Of a stretch of 64,000 nucleotides of DNA, positions 43,901-53,410 are shown one piece after another. Within the stretch, counting starts at the first letter, position 1; each line of letters begins with the position of its first letter. The position numbers and the translations under genes were made by a program. The notes beneath the pieces are model-generated. The model had not been told where the DNA came from. It saw only the letters and a program-made list of their open reading frames with translations, and did not search any database. The stretch is from Bos javanicus. Its lineage: Eukaryota > Chordata > Mammalia > Artiodactyla > Bovidae. Location: the NCBI RefSeq assembly GCF_032452875.1, contig NC_083880.1, forward strand, positions 59,718,829 to 59,782,828, given 5' to 3'.

Positions 43901-45526
43901 ATCCTCTCTCCTCAGCACTGCCCCCCAGATATTGAATACTAGCTCTCCAGCACAGCAGGCAGAAAATGAAGCCAAAGCCAGCTCTTCCATCTCAATCGAT
44001 GAGTCACAGCCTACCACAAACATCCAAATACGGCTTGCTGACGGCGGGAGGCTGGTGCAGAAGTTTAACCACAGCCACAGGTACCTTGCATTATGGGGCC
44101 TGGCTTATTCTAAGAGGGTCCCAGAAACTCCCACAGATACGTGAGTAGAGGGAGCAGTTCTTCCCCCTAAACACCAGCAGACTCTCCAGGCGCTCTCCAG
44201 AGGAGGCAGTGGGGTAGGAAGCTGTGCATGTCTGAAGCCTTTGGTTTGGTCCCCGCTCTTCCATTAAGTGTAGCCAGTGACTGTTCCCTCTCCCTCGTGT
44301 GGGTCACAGATTCCTTAGATGGATTTGTTCCAAACTATTTGTTCATGGGAAGTTTGATGCAAAAGCCCAAGGGTAGAACAGATGAAATCTGAACTGCTGT
44401 GGTTGATGGAGCGGGGAGGGGACGAAACGCGGCATCCCGCTTACTCATCCCACTCATCCCACTCCTCTACCTCCCGACCCCCAGGAGGCCTCTGACAACC
44501 TCTAGGCTATGAAGGTCTCTGAAATCCGGACTTGGAGAATTCTAGAATACCTGTTCTATCTCAGCTTATCTGGGCCAGATTGAAACAAACTACCTCTGCA
44601 ACTTAAAGATGGGGAAGCCGAGGCACAGAGTGATGAAGGGATTAGCAGGGGATGACTGTTGCCAGTAAAGATATTTGGCAAAACAACTCTTTTTTTCCCT
44701 AGAATAGCAGTGTCTCTAAATTTCATCAGTCATAGGCCATATAAATCAGAACCCATGTGGGGCCCAGGGAATGGCTTGCCTTGAGTGTTAACAAGCTTCA
44801 CATGAGGTTAGTGTGGAGCAAGTGTAATGAGGATTATAGAAGAGGAATCAGGCAGAGAAGCCCCTGGGAAGAGGGACCAGATGTGGGCAGAGAGCACAGC
44901 ACGGTGAAGAACTGAAGGGGGGAGGTAGGAGAGCAGGGGAAGGAGGCTGGTGTGTAATTAGGCAGTACTTGGGACTACAGTCAGGAGGTTGGTGTTTATA
45001 GCAAGGAAAGAAAGTTTAAAACAAACTTTAGTCGCTCAGTCGTGTCTGATTCTTTGCGACCCCATGGACTGGGGTCTACCAGTCCATGGTAGACTGTAGC
45101 CTACCAGGCTCCTCCATCCATGGCATTTTCCAGGCAAGAGTACTAGAGTGGGATAACAAGGAAGACGGGAGCAATTCTGAAAGATTTTAGAAGAGTGACA
45201 TGAGCTCTTGTGTTTCCAAATGGCATTTTGGCCACTCTGGAGGATGGGGCAGAGGAAGGGACCTGGGGAGGTGATGTGGCCTCCCTCTAGCCTGGGGGTG
45301 AGTGGGTGGGAGTGGGCAGCAGGCAGCAGAGAACACCACTCACCCGCCTCCCCACTCCACCAGGATCAGCGACATCCGACTCTTCATCGTAGATGCCCGG
45401 CCGGCCATGGCTGCCACCAGCTTTGTCCTCATGACTACCTTCCCGAACAAAGAGCTGGCTGACGAGAACCAGACGCTGAAGGAAGCCAACCTGCTCAATG
45501 CCGTCATCGTGCAGCGGTTAACATAA
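25375..45526 (+). CDS. NSFL1C: NSFL1 cofactor p47, full coding span (9 exons)
   Basis: Adaptor of the AAA ATPase p97/VCP that acts in Golgi and ER membrane reassembly after mitosis. The coding join is 25375-25479, 28001-28098, 33977-34051, 36526-36691, 37296-37388, 38677-38786, 39165-39302, 43916-44080, 45364-45526: 1113 bases, exactly 370 residues, the length of human p47. In order: a UBA domain at about 1-45, which binds ubiquitin; an acidic linker ([13 protein letters not shown]); a basic nuclear-localisation signal PPRKRSP at 109-115 and a second at 172-175 (RRRH); a SEP domain at about 179-244; and a C-terminal UBX domain at about 291-368 with the p97-contacting loop TTFPN (F343-P344-N345). 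Ser140 in VTKSPGE is the known CDK1 site. All splice sites and phases fit. Identity is certain from protein sequence, length and neighbours. Confidence 0.97.
26210..26560. repeat. MIR SINE in NSFL1C intron 1
   Basis: TTATTGAGTGCCTACCATGA, then GGGAAGTTAAGTAATTTGCT and a second core AAGGTCACACACCCAGGGGT indicate one or two old MIR copies. Confidence 0.65.
27020..27227 (-). repeat. Bov-tA SINE in NSFL1C intron 1
   Basis: Minus-strand Bov-tA ending ACCAGGGAAGC on the + strand. Flanked by AGTAAGT and AGTAAAT, an imperfect duplication. Confidence 0.87.
27510..27715. repeat. MIR SINE in NSFL1C intron 1
   Basis: The phrase order CCTGGCTCCACTCTTTACCA, then GTGTAACCTCAGACAGTTTT, then CTATAAAATGAGATGATGAT is typical of MIR. 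Confidence 0.65.
28001..28098 (+). CDS. NSFL1C: NSFL1C exon 2
   Basis: 98 bases after CTGTTTCAG. Encodes [19 protein letters not shown], completing the UBA domain, and ends in a split serine codon (AG/C) at the GTAAGG donor. Confidence 0.96.
29286..29670. repeat. 39-bp minisatellite, about 10 copies
   Basis: Tandem repeat in NSFL1C intron 2 with unit AGAGCCTAGGCTAGGAGCCT followed by GACCACCCACCTTCATGTT. The 385-bp array holds about 9.9 units, with copies differing at a few positions. Since 39 is a multiple of three, the minus strand keeps an open frame of 122 codons with a 13-residue period ([13 protein letters not shown]). This is a by-product, not evidence for a protein. Confidence 0.93.
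29675..29830. repeat. MIR SINE next to the minisatellite
   Basis: AAATCCCAGCTCTGTCACTT, then GTGACCTTGAGCAGGTTACT and ATGGGAAGGATAGTAGTGCC is MIR in phrase order. The minisatellite ends just before it. Confidence 0.72.
30520..30730. repeat. MIR SINE in NSFL1C intron 2
   Basis: CTATCATTTATTGAGTACTT, ACCTTGTGAGGTGGCTACTG, CCATTTCACAGATGAAAACA and GATCACACAGCTAGTCAAAC follow the MIR consensus order. Confidence 0.8.
31495..31710. repeat. Old DNA transposon (hAT-like) fragment
   Basis: TATTGTCTAATATGGTAGTC at the left and AGCCCCATGTGACTAGTGGC then ATATTGGACAGTACAGATAC at the right make up the pattern of a common short hAT-type repeat with inverted ends. Confidence 0.55.
31876..32075. repeat. MER5A-like hAT-Charlie DNA transposon
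   Basis: AGTGGTCCTCAGACTTGAGC and ATCAGAATTACTTGGAGGAC, ending with TTCAAGGACCAACAGTTTGA, match MER5A by phrase order. Confidence 0.68.
32287..32390 (-). repeat. (GGT)n and BovB 3'-end scrap
   Basis: Six GGT units (about 32288-32305) lead into about 80 bases of minus-strand BovB or Bov-tA tail (GACCCCATGGACTGCAGCAC). Confidence 0.65.
33434..33708 (-). repeat. BOVA2 SINE in NSFL1C intron 2
   Basis: Complete dimeric minus-strand BOVA2. Flanked by an 11-bp exact duplication TCCTCTCCCCT at 33423-33433 and 33709-33719. It lies about 270 bp upstream of exon 3. Confidence 0.93.
33977..34051 (+). CDS. NSFL1C: NSFL1C exon 3
   Basis: 75 bases after TGTCTCCAG. Encodes the end of the UBA-SEP linker start ([14 protein letters not shown]) and the acidic run [10 protein letters not shown]. 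Confidence 0.96.
34500..34930. repeat. Ancient AT-rich interspersed repeat, unresolved
   Basis: AT-rich sequence in intron 3, with CACTACAGTTAATATTTTGG and TATCAATGCTGTGAACATCT, resembling the block at about 40670-41010 in intron 7. Probably the same old repeat family, not identified. Confidence 0.35.
36205..36480. repeat. L2 LINE 3' fragment in intron 3
   Basis: The order TGGAATGCCCTTTCCTGGTT, AAGGTTTAGCCCAGAAAACA and AGCCCAAAGCATGGCACATG is that of an old L2 3' end. Confidence 0.6.
36526..36691 (+). CDS. NSFL1C: NSFL1C exon 4
   Basis: 166 bases after CTGTGCAG, phase-0 donor AGA then GTAAGC. Encodes the first NLS PPRKRSP, the [15 protein letters not shown] helix and the CDK1 site in [12 protein letters not shown]. 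Confidence 0.96.
37296..37388 (+). CDS. NSFL1C: NSFL1C exon 5
   Basis: 31 codons after TTTTATAG, phase 0 on both sides. Encodes [19 protein letters not shown] then [12 protein letters not shown] with the second NLS. Because it is in phase, skipping it would keep the frame. Confidence 0.95.
37731..37836 (+). repeat. BOVA2 SINE tail fragment
   Basis: Partial plus-strand BOVA2 from CCTGGAGAATCCCAGAGACA to the (AGC)n-type tail GCAGCAGTAGCAGCAGCAG, in intron 5. Confidence 0.82.
37976..38060. repeat. L1 3' scrap
   Basis: TTATTGATTTACAGTGTTGT and CAGCAAAGTGACTCGGCTGT match the artiodactyl L1 3' region, reverse orientation. Confidence 0.55.
38677..38786 (+). CDS. NSFL1C: NSFL1C exon 6
   Basis: 110 bases after GTCATAG. 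Encodes [15 protein letters not shown] and [15 protein letters not shown], the core of the SEP domain. Confidence 0.96.
39165..39302 (+). CDS. NSFL1C: NSFL1C exon 7
   Basis: 138 bases after TCCCACAG. Encodes the rest of the SEP domain ([37 protein letters not shown]). Confidence 0.96.
39410..39630. repeat. MIR SINE in intron 7
   Basis: ATAGGCTTTGGCATTAACAG, CTAGCCGTATAACCTTGGAC and TCAGTTTTCTCAGCTTAAAG follow MIR order. Confidence 0.6.
40670..41010. repeat. Ancient AT-rich interspersed repeat, unresolved
   Basis: AT-rich sequence with phrases like TTCCAGATCAGTAAATGCAT and ATTATGAACATTGCAGTGGT. Similar in layout to 34500-34930. Not assigned. Confidence 0.35.
41245..41455 (-). repeat. Bov-tA SINE in intron 7
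   Basis: Minus-strand Bov-tA ending ACCAGGGAAGCCC on the + strand. TTAGGATG is found on both sides (about 41237 and 41462). Confidence 0.9.
42552..42735 (-). repeat. Bov-tA SINE in intron 7, head-truncated
   Basis: Minus-strand Bov-tA missing the first part of its tRNA-like head. ACCTCTCAA occurs on both sides (about 42543 and 42737). Confidence 0.87.
43090..43270. repeat. MIR SINE in intron 7
   Basis: TTTAATTCTCACAATAGTCC, AACTCAAAGAGCTTAAATAA and CTAGTGGGTGAATTCAAACC follow the MIR order. Confidence 0.7.
43916..44080 (+). CDS. NSFL1C: NSFL1C exon 8
   Basis: 165 bases after CTCCTCAG. Encodes the linker [19 protein letters not shown] and the start of UBX ([20 protein letters not shown]). 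Confidence 0.96.
45028..45152 (-). repeat. Bov-tA SINE fragment in intron 8
   Basis: Partial minus-strand Bov-tA tail with an internal duplication of the CCATGGACTG / CCATGGTAGACTG segment near 45062-45096. It ends about 210 bp before exon 9. Confidence 0.8.
45364..45526 (+). CDS. NSFL1C: NSFL1C exon 9 and stop
   Basis: 163 bases after CTCCACCAG to TAA at 45524-45526. Encodes the UBX core and C-terminus: [17 protein letters not shown], the [10 protein letters not shown] loop, [10 protein letters not shown]. Confidence 0.97.
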
Positions 45527-45760
45527 CTGGCAGGCCCGGCCTGCAGCCTCCTCTCCCTCCTGTGTCTCCCATGGCCAGCTGCCCTGTGGGGACCGCCCTT
45601 CCACCCACTCCTGCACACCCTGCATCCAGTGCCACGTCTCCTCCGTAGCTCTGGGTTCTTAGGTCTCAGTTGGACATTTGTTTTCTCCTTAGTTGCATTT
45701 CCTGGGTTTTTGTGATGATCAATGGACTTTAAAGAAAAAAATAAAAACAACCAAAAAAAA
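45527..45760 (+). terminator. NSFL1C: NSFL1C 3' UTR and polyadenylation signal
   Basis: AATAAA at 45740-45745 lies about 215 bp after the stop and is followed by a genomic A-run (about 45753-45765). This is the first good signal after the stop. A T-rich/G-rich element further on could allow other sites. Confidence 0.7.
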
Positions 45761-45765
45761 AAAAA

Positions 45766-47200
45766 TTGAAGGAATATCACCAGCATGTTGTACAGAACGT
45801 TTCCCACTGAGGCAGGCTTTGGTTACCATGAAATCGTATTTGTCTAGGGTGTGTGGAGGAGCCTTCCTTCCATCCTCTCTGTGTAAAAATTGCATGTGGC
45901 ACACAACACCCACCCACTAAGTGTGACCCCCGCCACCCCTATGTAGGGAAGAAAGGGGGGAGACTTAAGAGAAAAAGGCTTTGTAGCACTCATTACATAA
46001 GAACAAATTTCTTGCCTGGATAAAACTGGCAGCAACAAGAGTGTCCTGAAGCATGAGATCAGATTCAGAGGCATACCGCTCCTTTTACTCAAGCCCTGGG
46101 AGGTGTATACTCCCCAGGCCTTGGCCAGTTGAGATTCTGACTACACCTCCTGCTTTGGCCCTTTCCTCCCTTATCATCGGGGCTGCTGTGTCATTGCTGT
46201 ATTTCATGGAGAGATCTGTCCCTCAGAGGTAGGGAATCTTTTTACTGGGAAACAGCTTGTGCCAATTCAGTGAGTTCAGAGTCAGAGTTCAGAGTCACTG
46301 CTTCACCCCCTGCAGTGAGCCAAGAGCTAACACTGCTGGTCCTCAGAGTCGGGGGAGGCCCTGGGTTCCCAATCCAGACCTATCCTGAGAAAGGGAGTTG
46401 GTACTTCTGATCCCAGAGAGGCAGTTGGGGCAGGGCTGCAGGGTGTCCTCCTGCAGGTGGAGAGGAAGGAAACCAAATGCTGGTCTGGAGAAACTGGAAA
46501 TTATTGTCACCTTGACCATTAAAAACCAATATGAGGACACTGGAGTTTTTGTACTCTACTGGGTTGCTCTGAAGTATAATGACAGCAGCATAGTAAGTAC
46601 TTCAGTGCTGCGCAGGAATCCCATTGTAGAGTGCCAAAACCTAAAGCCCAGGCCACACGGCTGGTAAGTGGTAAGGCCTGTCTGTCCGCAAGGCCTCTCT
46701 GCTCAAACCCCGTGCCCCGTACACATATACTCCTGCCCTGTGTACATACACTCAACCGTCCCCTTTGCAGGGTTTCAGCTTATGTTAATTAGCACATGTC
46801 AGAACAGAGCATGAAAACACATAACCTGCATCACTAGAAGAGTCTACAAAGGCCCCTGGGTTCCCCTCCAGCCCAGGAACTGAGTGAGGCAGCTGACTTA
46901 ACTGTTGGCAGCCACCACAGTGCAGACCAGCCAGGTGTCTGGCCCTAGGTCAAAGGGACTGCCAACCACACAGCCAGGGATCACACTAGTCCAGTTAAGG
47001 CCAGTAAGGAGTTTTCAGCCCTAGTTGTTTGTTCCGGTGGCCCAGATGAAAAGGTTAATCCACCTGATAGACTTTCATAGGGAGATACGCAACAGCCACT
47101 AGTTCTGGGGTTTCTGAAGTCAGGGCAGTTGTTCTCAATTGAGGCATTTTGGATCATCCCCCAAATTGGCTGTTGAGTGGGGTATCCTCCTGGCATTAAA
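45766..47200. other. Intergenic DNA after NSFL1C
   Basis: No exon or clear young repeat. Short frames (60-90 codons) on both strands have no recognisable domain. Parts near 46640-46680 look MIR-like. Confidence 0.4.
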
Positions 47201-47206
47201 TAGGTC

Positions 47207-47418
47207 TGTGCATGCTAAGTCCCTTCAGTTGTGTCTGACTCTTTGTGACCCTGTGGATTATAGTCCGCCAGGTTCTGGGATTCTCCAGACAAGAACACTG
47301 GGGTGAGTTACCATGCCCTCCTGCAGGGGATCTTACGGACCCAGGGATCGAAACTGCGTCTCTTACATCTCCTGCATTGGCAGGTGGGTTCTTTACCACT
47401 AGCACCACATGCGAAGCC
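47207..47418 (-). repeat. Bov-tA SINE
   Basis: Minus-strand Bov-tA. Flanked by AAATAGGTCT and AATTAGGTCT, an imperfect duplication. Confidence 0.9.
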
Positions 47419-47740
47419 CTAATTAGGTCTGGCCAAGGACATATTGCAACATATAGGATATGTCCTAATAGAAGGATATCCAAAGTTCATCACTAAGTGA
47501 AAAATGCAAGTTGTCATGATGATGCCCTAATGAGTGCATGTTAAATTCATCTCTGCTGTGGGACATGTGTGTTGTTCCTGTTTGATATTGTGAACCACAC
47601 TATGCTAAACAACCCTGCAAAGTACAGTGTGGGGCACATCTGGTTGCTTCCTCAGGAGATGGCTTTGGGTGGCATTGAGAAAGTGCCCTTCTGAGCTGCA
47701 GGGCCCCTTCCCATGCCTGCCCACAGTATAAAATGTGCCC

Positions 47741-48028
47741 ATCATTGGAAGGACTGGGGCTGAAGCTGAAGCTCCAATACTTCAGCCACCTGATGCAAAG
47801 AGCCGACTCATTGGAAAAAACCCTGATGCTGGGAAAGATTAAGGGCAAGAAGAGAAGGGGATGACAGAGGATAAGATGGTTGGATGGCATCACTGACTCA
47901 ATGGACATGAGTTTGAGCAAACTCCGGGAGATTGTGAAGGACAGGGTCGTGAAGGACAGGGAGGCCTGGTGTGCTGCAGTTCATGGGGTCACAGACTCAG
48001 ACATGACTTAATGACTGAACAACAACAA
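47741..48028 (+). repeat. BovB LINE 3' end
   Basis: From ATTGGAAGGACTGGGGCTGA to ACTTAATGACTGAACAACAA. It is older and more diverged than the other BovB copies, and holds a short internal duplication of the GTGAAGGACAGGG segment near 47933-47960. Confidence 0.88.
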
Positions 48029-48680
48029 ATCCCAGCCAGGAGCCCTTCAAAGTTGACTTTGAGTTCATTGGGGGAAGAAGTTGGTGCAGAAATGTGAGTT
48101 CCCTGTTGCTCCCTCTTACTGCATTTTTAGAGGGGGGACTGCTGCCGGAACTTCTCCCAGGGGCAAGTAAAAGGATATTTTCTTTCTTTAAAATGGACTT
48201 AGTTCCCTTGTCGAGGGCTGTGACCATGTTCTCCCATCCCCCCATTCTACATCCACTCTCATCTCAGGACAGGTCAAGGAAGCAGAGCGGCAAACACTGC
48301 AGACTTGTAGTGTCCAGCCTGGGTCCCAGTCTGAGCAAACTCCTGTGCCATGTGCCTGCGTCTCTCTCTCTCTCTCAGTGGCCTCATGCCTCACCCCACG
48401 TCCAGTCCCTCAGTAAGTCCTCCAGGTTCTACTGCAAATGCATCCCAAATCCAGCCACCTGTCATCCCTCCCCGGCGGTCTCCGGGGCCCATCGTCCACC
48501 TCACATCAACAACTGCAGTGACTTCCTTTTGGTCACCCTGTTCTCCTTGCCCCTGACAATCTGTTCACACAGAGTCACCACATCCATTAAAGCCCACCGC
48601 ATCTTCCTTTAAAGCCCTCAGGAGCTCCCCACTACCCCTAGAAATGTATTACTAAAAGCCTGAAGAGCCCTGTAGGACCT
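48029..48680. other. Intergenic, chance open frame
   Basis: A + strand frame of 172 codons (48094-48612) is rich in Ser, Pro and Leu and has no recognisable domain, signal or splice context. I see no reason to call it a gene. Confidence 0.4.
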
Positions 48681-48689
48681 GGCCCCTAC

Positions 48690-48900
48690 CTATCACTGTA
48701 TCCTTCTGTCCTGCTTTATTCTTCTGACTTCTTCCGATGTATCATGTATTCTATTTCCCTTGTCCCTCCACTAGATTATAAGCTCCCTGAAGCAGGGGGA
48801 TTGTTTTCTTCACTCATGTACCTTGACAACCTGATGGCACAGTGCCTGACACATAGTAGGCGCTCAACAAATAACTGGTTGGATGAACATGTGAAATGGA
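48690..48900 (+). repeat. L2 LINE 3' fragment
   Basis: ACTAGATTATAAGCTCCCTG, GCACAGTGCCTGACACATAG and TAGGCGCTCAACAAATAACT is the L2 3' end in order. Confidence 0.75.
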
Positions 48901-49097
48901 AATAAGACCTCCCGATCAACTGCCTCCCAAAGTAGGTTCCTATTCAGCCACATGGGGGCATCATTCTAAAGGGTAATCATAGCTTCAGGTTCTTTCAGCA
49001 AAGGCCATTAGAGGGCAGAACAAAAAGCACAGTGGGGTGGGGGGAGCATGGTGTAAAGGGAATGCCCCCAGCATTTCCCTGCCACCTGGGTTGGATT

Positions 49098-50357
49098 CAA
49101 TTCAGTTCAGTCGCTCAGTCGTGTCCGACTCTTTGCGACCCCATGAGTCAGCACACCAGGCCTCCCTGTCCATCACCAACTTCCCGGAGTTCACTCAGAC
49201 TCACGTCCATCAAATCAGGGATGCCATCTAGCCATCTCATCCTCTCTTGTCCCCTTCTCCTCCTGTCCCCAATCCCTCCCAGCATTAGAGTCTTTTCCAA
49301 TGAGTCAACTCTTTGCATGAGGTGGCCAAAGTACTGGAGTTTCAGCTTTAGCATCATTCCTTCCAAAGAAATCCCAGGGCTGATCTCCTTCAGAATGAAT
49401 TGGTTGGATCTCCTTGCAGTCCAAGGGACTCTCAAGAGTCTTCTCCAACACCACAGTTCAAAAGCATCAGTTCTTTGGCACTCAGCTTTCTTCACAGTCC
49501 AACTCTCACATCCATACATGACCACAGGAAAAACCATAGCCTTGACTAGATGAACCTTTGTTGGCAAAGTAATGTCTCTGCTTTTGAATATGCTATCTAG
49601 GTTGGTCATAACTTTTCTTCCAAGGAGTAAGCGTCTTTTAATTTCATGGCTGCAGTCACCATTTGCAGTGATTTTGGAGCCCAGAAAAATAAAGTCTGAC
49701 ACTGTTTCCCCATCTATTTCCCATGAAGTGATGGGACCGGATGCCATGATCTTCGTTTTCTGAATGTTGAGCTTTAAGCCAACTTTTTCACTCTCCACTT
49801 TCACTTTCATCAAGAGGCTTTTTGGTTCCTCTTCACTTTCTGCCATAAGGGTGGTGTCATCTGCATATCTGAGGTTATTGATATTTTTCCCGGCAATCTT
49901 GATTCCAGCTTGTGTTTCTTCCAGTCCAGCGTTTCTCATGATGTACTCTGCATATAAGTTAAATAAGCAGGGTGGCAATATACAGCCTTGACGTACTCCT
50001 TTTCCTATTTGGAACCAGTCTGTTGTTCCACGTCCAGTTCTAACTGTTGCTTTCTGACCTGCATACAGATTTCTCAAGAGGCACATGCTAGTAAAGTAAT
50101 GCTCAAAATTCTCCAAGCCAGGCTTCAGCAATATGTGAACCGTGAACTTCCTGATGTTCAAGCTGGTTTTAGAAAAGGCAGAGGAACCAGAGATCAAATT
50201 GCCAACATCTGCTGGATCATGGAAAAAACAAGAGAGTTCCAGAAAAACATCTATTTCTGCTTTATTGACTATGCCAAAGCCTTTGACTGCGTGGATCACA
50301 ATAAACTGTGGAAAATTCTTCAAGAGATGGGTTGGGAAAAAAAAAAAAAGAGAGAGA
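49098..50357 (-). repeat. BovB LINE with 5' inversion
   Basis: The stretch 49098-50084 is a minus-strand BovB 3' portion. From about 50085 to 50330 the BovB sequence continues on the plus strand (CTAGTAAAGTAATGCTCAAA to GTGGAAAATTCTTCAAGAG). An 11-bp exact duplication TGGGTTGGATT (49087-49097 and 50358-50368) flanks the whole. This is the classic twin-priming inversion of LINE integration. About 20 bases of consensus are missing at the junction. The 413-codon minus-strand frame crosses the inversion and is not a real protein. Confidence 0.9.
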
Positions 50358-50444
50358 TGGGTTGGATTAGGAAGGTTATTAAGGGCCAATCACCTTCACA
50401 GTGAGCACCTGAGATCCTCAATGCCCAGATTAGTTCTTTAGCGT

Positions 50445-50690
50445 CTACTGATGATAATCGCAGCCACCATAATTTAAGCACTAATTTTGTGCCAGGTCTT
50501 ATGTGTACCTTACTTCATGTAGTTCAGTAACAACCTGAAAGTATCATAATTAGCCCATTTTGTGGAGGAAGGTTCTGAAGCCTAGCTCAGTGAAGGGATT
50601 TGGCTGAAGTCATATTCCAAGTATAAGGACCAAGATTTGAATTCCCAGCCACCTGACTCCAAAGCTATGGCTTTGGACCATCAGGATCTA
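50445..50690. repeat. MIR SINE
   Basis: AAGCACTAATTTTGTGCCAG, CATAATTAGCCCATTTTGTG and AAGATTTGAATTCCCAGCCA follow MIR order. Confidence 0.72.
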
Positions 50691-51489
50691 CTGCTGTGAA
50701 TAATGCAGGCCCAGAGACAGCGGTGGGAGGAATGACGGACAGGTGGGGAGAAGGGCAGGGGAAATCAAGGAGGGCTTCTCAGAGGAGGGCACCCTTGAGC
50801 TGGGCTGTGAAGGATGACCAGGGCTTGGTTCACTAGCAAGGAGGTAAAGAGTTTTCCTTCCTCTAGAGACAAACCCAAAGGATGCGTGAAGGTATGGGGC
50901 AGGTAGATCTGGTATGACATTAGATGAGTCAACTAACCTCTGGGCTCTGGGAAGGAGCCAGTGCCAGAGACTGCATCTTGTCCCTACTGAGGGACAACAG
51001 TAAGGTCCCCTTCTGACCCATGGGATGAGAGAAGGCTGAGGAAACCAAGAATGGACTCCAGAGCCCCAGGGCTAACCCCTTCCTCCTCATTTGACTCTCT
51101 CTCTGCTCTGCAGTCTTCCCATCTATAAAACTGGCTCTCAGCAGAATTTCTGTATTGTAACAATTACTGTATTGCTAGGAACGCTGTTTCCCAAACCTGT
51201 GAACTCATGGGCCCCCAGATCAGCCAGTACTGTTGGTTTTGACAACAACTCTGCTTCCAGGGCAGGTTTGGGACACCTCAACTCCCCGAAGGTGATGGAG
51301 TTTATTCAAAGATTTCAGACTTATAAGATAGCAAGTCAGCTTGCAACCTCCCTCCCCAGGCCAGGGGTTTGTGCTTTCTTGGACGATTTTCAACCAGGAA
51401 CTTGGAGGGCAAGGCCCCAGTCAGCAGAGACGCCAAAGGTTCTTAGCAGGTGGGACCACTTGACCCCATGGAGATGGGACAGCTTTCCT
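50691..51489. other. Intergenic, no gene recognised
   Basis: A + strand frame of 139 codons (51091-51510) has no recognisable domain and ends at the SINE. No splice context. Confidence 0.4.
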
Positions 51490-51503
51490 TCCAGGCAGGC
51501 CAA

Positions 51504-51776
51504 CTGCTAACTGCTAAGTCACTTCAATCGTGTCCAACTCTGTGCGACCCCATAGACGGCAGCCCACCAAGCTCCCCCATCCCTGGGATTCTCCAGGCAA
51601 GAACACTGGAGTGGGTTGCCATTTCCTTCTCCAATGCATGAAAGTGAAAAGTGAAAGTGAAGTCGCTCAGTCATGTCTGACTCTTAGTGACCCCATGGAC
51701 TGCAGCCTACCAGGCTCCTCCATCCATGGGATTTTCCAGGCAAGAGTACTGGAGTGGGGTGCCATTGCCTTCTCCG
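51504..51776 (-). repeat. BOVA2 SINE
   Basis: Complete dimeric minus-strand BOVA2 with a 14-bp exact target-site duplication TCCAGGCAGGCCAA at 51490-51503 and 51777-51790. Probably recent. Confidence 0.94.
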
Positions 51777-51790
51777 TCCAGGCAGGCCAA

Positions 51791-52780
51791 ACAGGTCCCC
51801 AAATCCCCAGTGGAGGTCATAATTCAGGAGAGACTCTGGCCCCATCTGAACACTCTCTGCTCACCAGCCAGATGACAGAGATCTAAAGTTGTAAGTGGTG
51901 GGGAAATTTGAGGTGAAGAGGGGTGAGGGTTATCACAAAGGCCAAAAAATTATCTAAACCAATCCCTGAAGCCCCAAGGGCACAGGTAGAAGTGAGCAAG
52001 AGACAAAGTACCAGTGTCCTGAGCTGGTCTTGAATTTGAATATTACCATACTCCTTACTGGCTCTATCCTCTCTCTGAGCCTTGACATCCTCATTGCTAT
52101 AGGAAGACAATAATCATACCTGCCTCAGAAGGTGACTGTGAGAAATCAAATAACATGTATGAGGCACACATGAATCAGGTGTTCGTTGTTACCTGAATCA
52201 GGGCAGAAACTAGATAAGCTGTGACCTCAGGGTTCCACTTGCTAACAGCGCTCAGGTTCACAAGAGTGTCTGAGATCTTGAGCACAAGAAAATGGCATTT
52301 TCTAAAATTCAAGTCTCTTGCAGATTTAGGAGATTTAACAAGGGAGAGAAATCTAGCCCACAGTATCCATCAGTTAACAAGGCTTGGTAGGCACATGCTC
52401 AGTGCCAGGCCCAAGGGTGCATGGTGGGGTTCCTTGAGGGTCACCCCCCATGCACAGTCTTCAGGGGAGAGAGTCAATCACTAAAGGACACAGATGCAGG
52501 TGAGGGGCAAGACAGACCCCAGGAGCTTGTCACAGGCAGACATGGCCTGTCAGGAAGCCAGAGAGCCTTTCTCGAGAGGACTTTGGAGCTGAGAGCTGGA
52601 CATTGTACGGTATTCATCCAAGTGGTCAGAGAGCTGATGAAGTATGTGCCAGGAAAAGGGAGCAGAAGGTGCAAAGGGCAGGAAGCCCCAAAGCATGTGG
52701 TTCATGCTAGGAGCCAAGTGAGGCATGAATGAATGAATTGAATCTCTTTGAACCAGTCTTTGTAATATCAGATTCTAAAT
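51791..52780. other. Intergenic, no gene recognised
   Basis: Parts near 52060-52180 look MIR-like. Short frames lack protein features. Confidence 0.4.
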
Positions 52781-52789
52781 GAATTTAAC

Positions 52790-52990
52790 CAGATGGTTAA
52801 GTAAATTATGGCACATTCACACAGTGAATACAATCAGTCATTTATAAGGAACGAGTGCTCATGCATGAAAATGGATTCTCTCCAGGATACCTGATAAGTG
52901 ATTTCCAAGAATAGGGCCTACATGTGCCAGGCACTGTTCTTAGCACTGCACAAGTATTAACCCATGATCCTCACCCCAACCCCATGAGGG
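52790..52990. repeat. L1 scrap followed by MIR core
   Basis: TATGGCACATTCACACAGTG and GAAAATGGATTCTCTCCAGG resemble the L1 ORF2/3' boundary; GTGCCAGGCACTGTTCTTAG and CCCCATGAGGGAG from about 52924 are MIR. Confidence 0.55.
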
Positions 52991-52999
52991 AGAAAAGAA

Positions 53000-53410
53000 A
53001 GAAAAACACGAAGTATAGGTTACAAAAAGCAGTTTATTAACGCGTACAGTGCACATCACGAAGGAGAAATGAAGTAAAAAGTAACTCAAAAAAGGCAGGT
53101 TAGAATTCTAGTTTATATAGCGTCTTCAACAAGGAACAATAAATCTGTAGAAAATGATGGGACAAAAGAAAGCTTTTTAGGCTTCCAAAGATGGCAGACT
53201 GTGGGAAGGTAAATACAGGGGAGGAAACTAATAGAAGGTTTGTTTGTAGATTCCTCTGGTGTCATCTCTAGGTTGGAATGTCTGTCTCTAATAAAAGAAT
53301 TTATATCCTGCCTTTAGGGGTAGAAAAGGGGGAGGTTTTCTGCTTCCTGTTTTCAGTATAAAATAATTTTCATGTCAAAGAGGCACATTTTAGAATGACA
53401 TACTGTGGTT
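53000..53410 (-). repeat. Possible LTR, minus strand
   Basis: The minus strand carries a CGTTAATAAACTGCTTTTTG polyadenylation-like signal near 53030-53045. The block to about 53400 is not coding. I offer LTR from layout only; it could be another retroposed sequence. Confidence 0.3.

Noticed and set aside
48094..48612. 172-codon + strand frame
   Set aside because: Ser/Pro-rich, no domain, no promoter or splice context, next to repeats. Likely chance.
49148..50389. 413-codon minus-strand frame as a gene
   Set aside because: It runs across the inversion point of a BovB copy, so its N-terminal part is antisense translation of inverted BovB.
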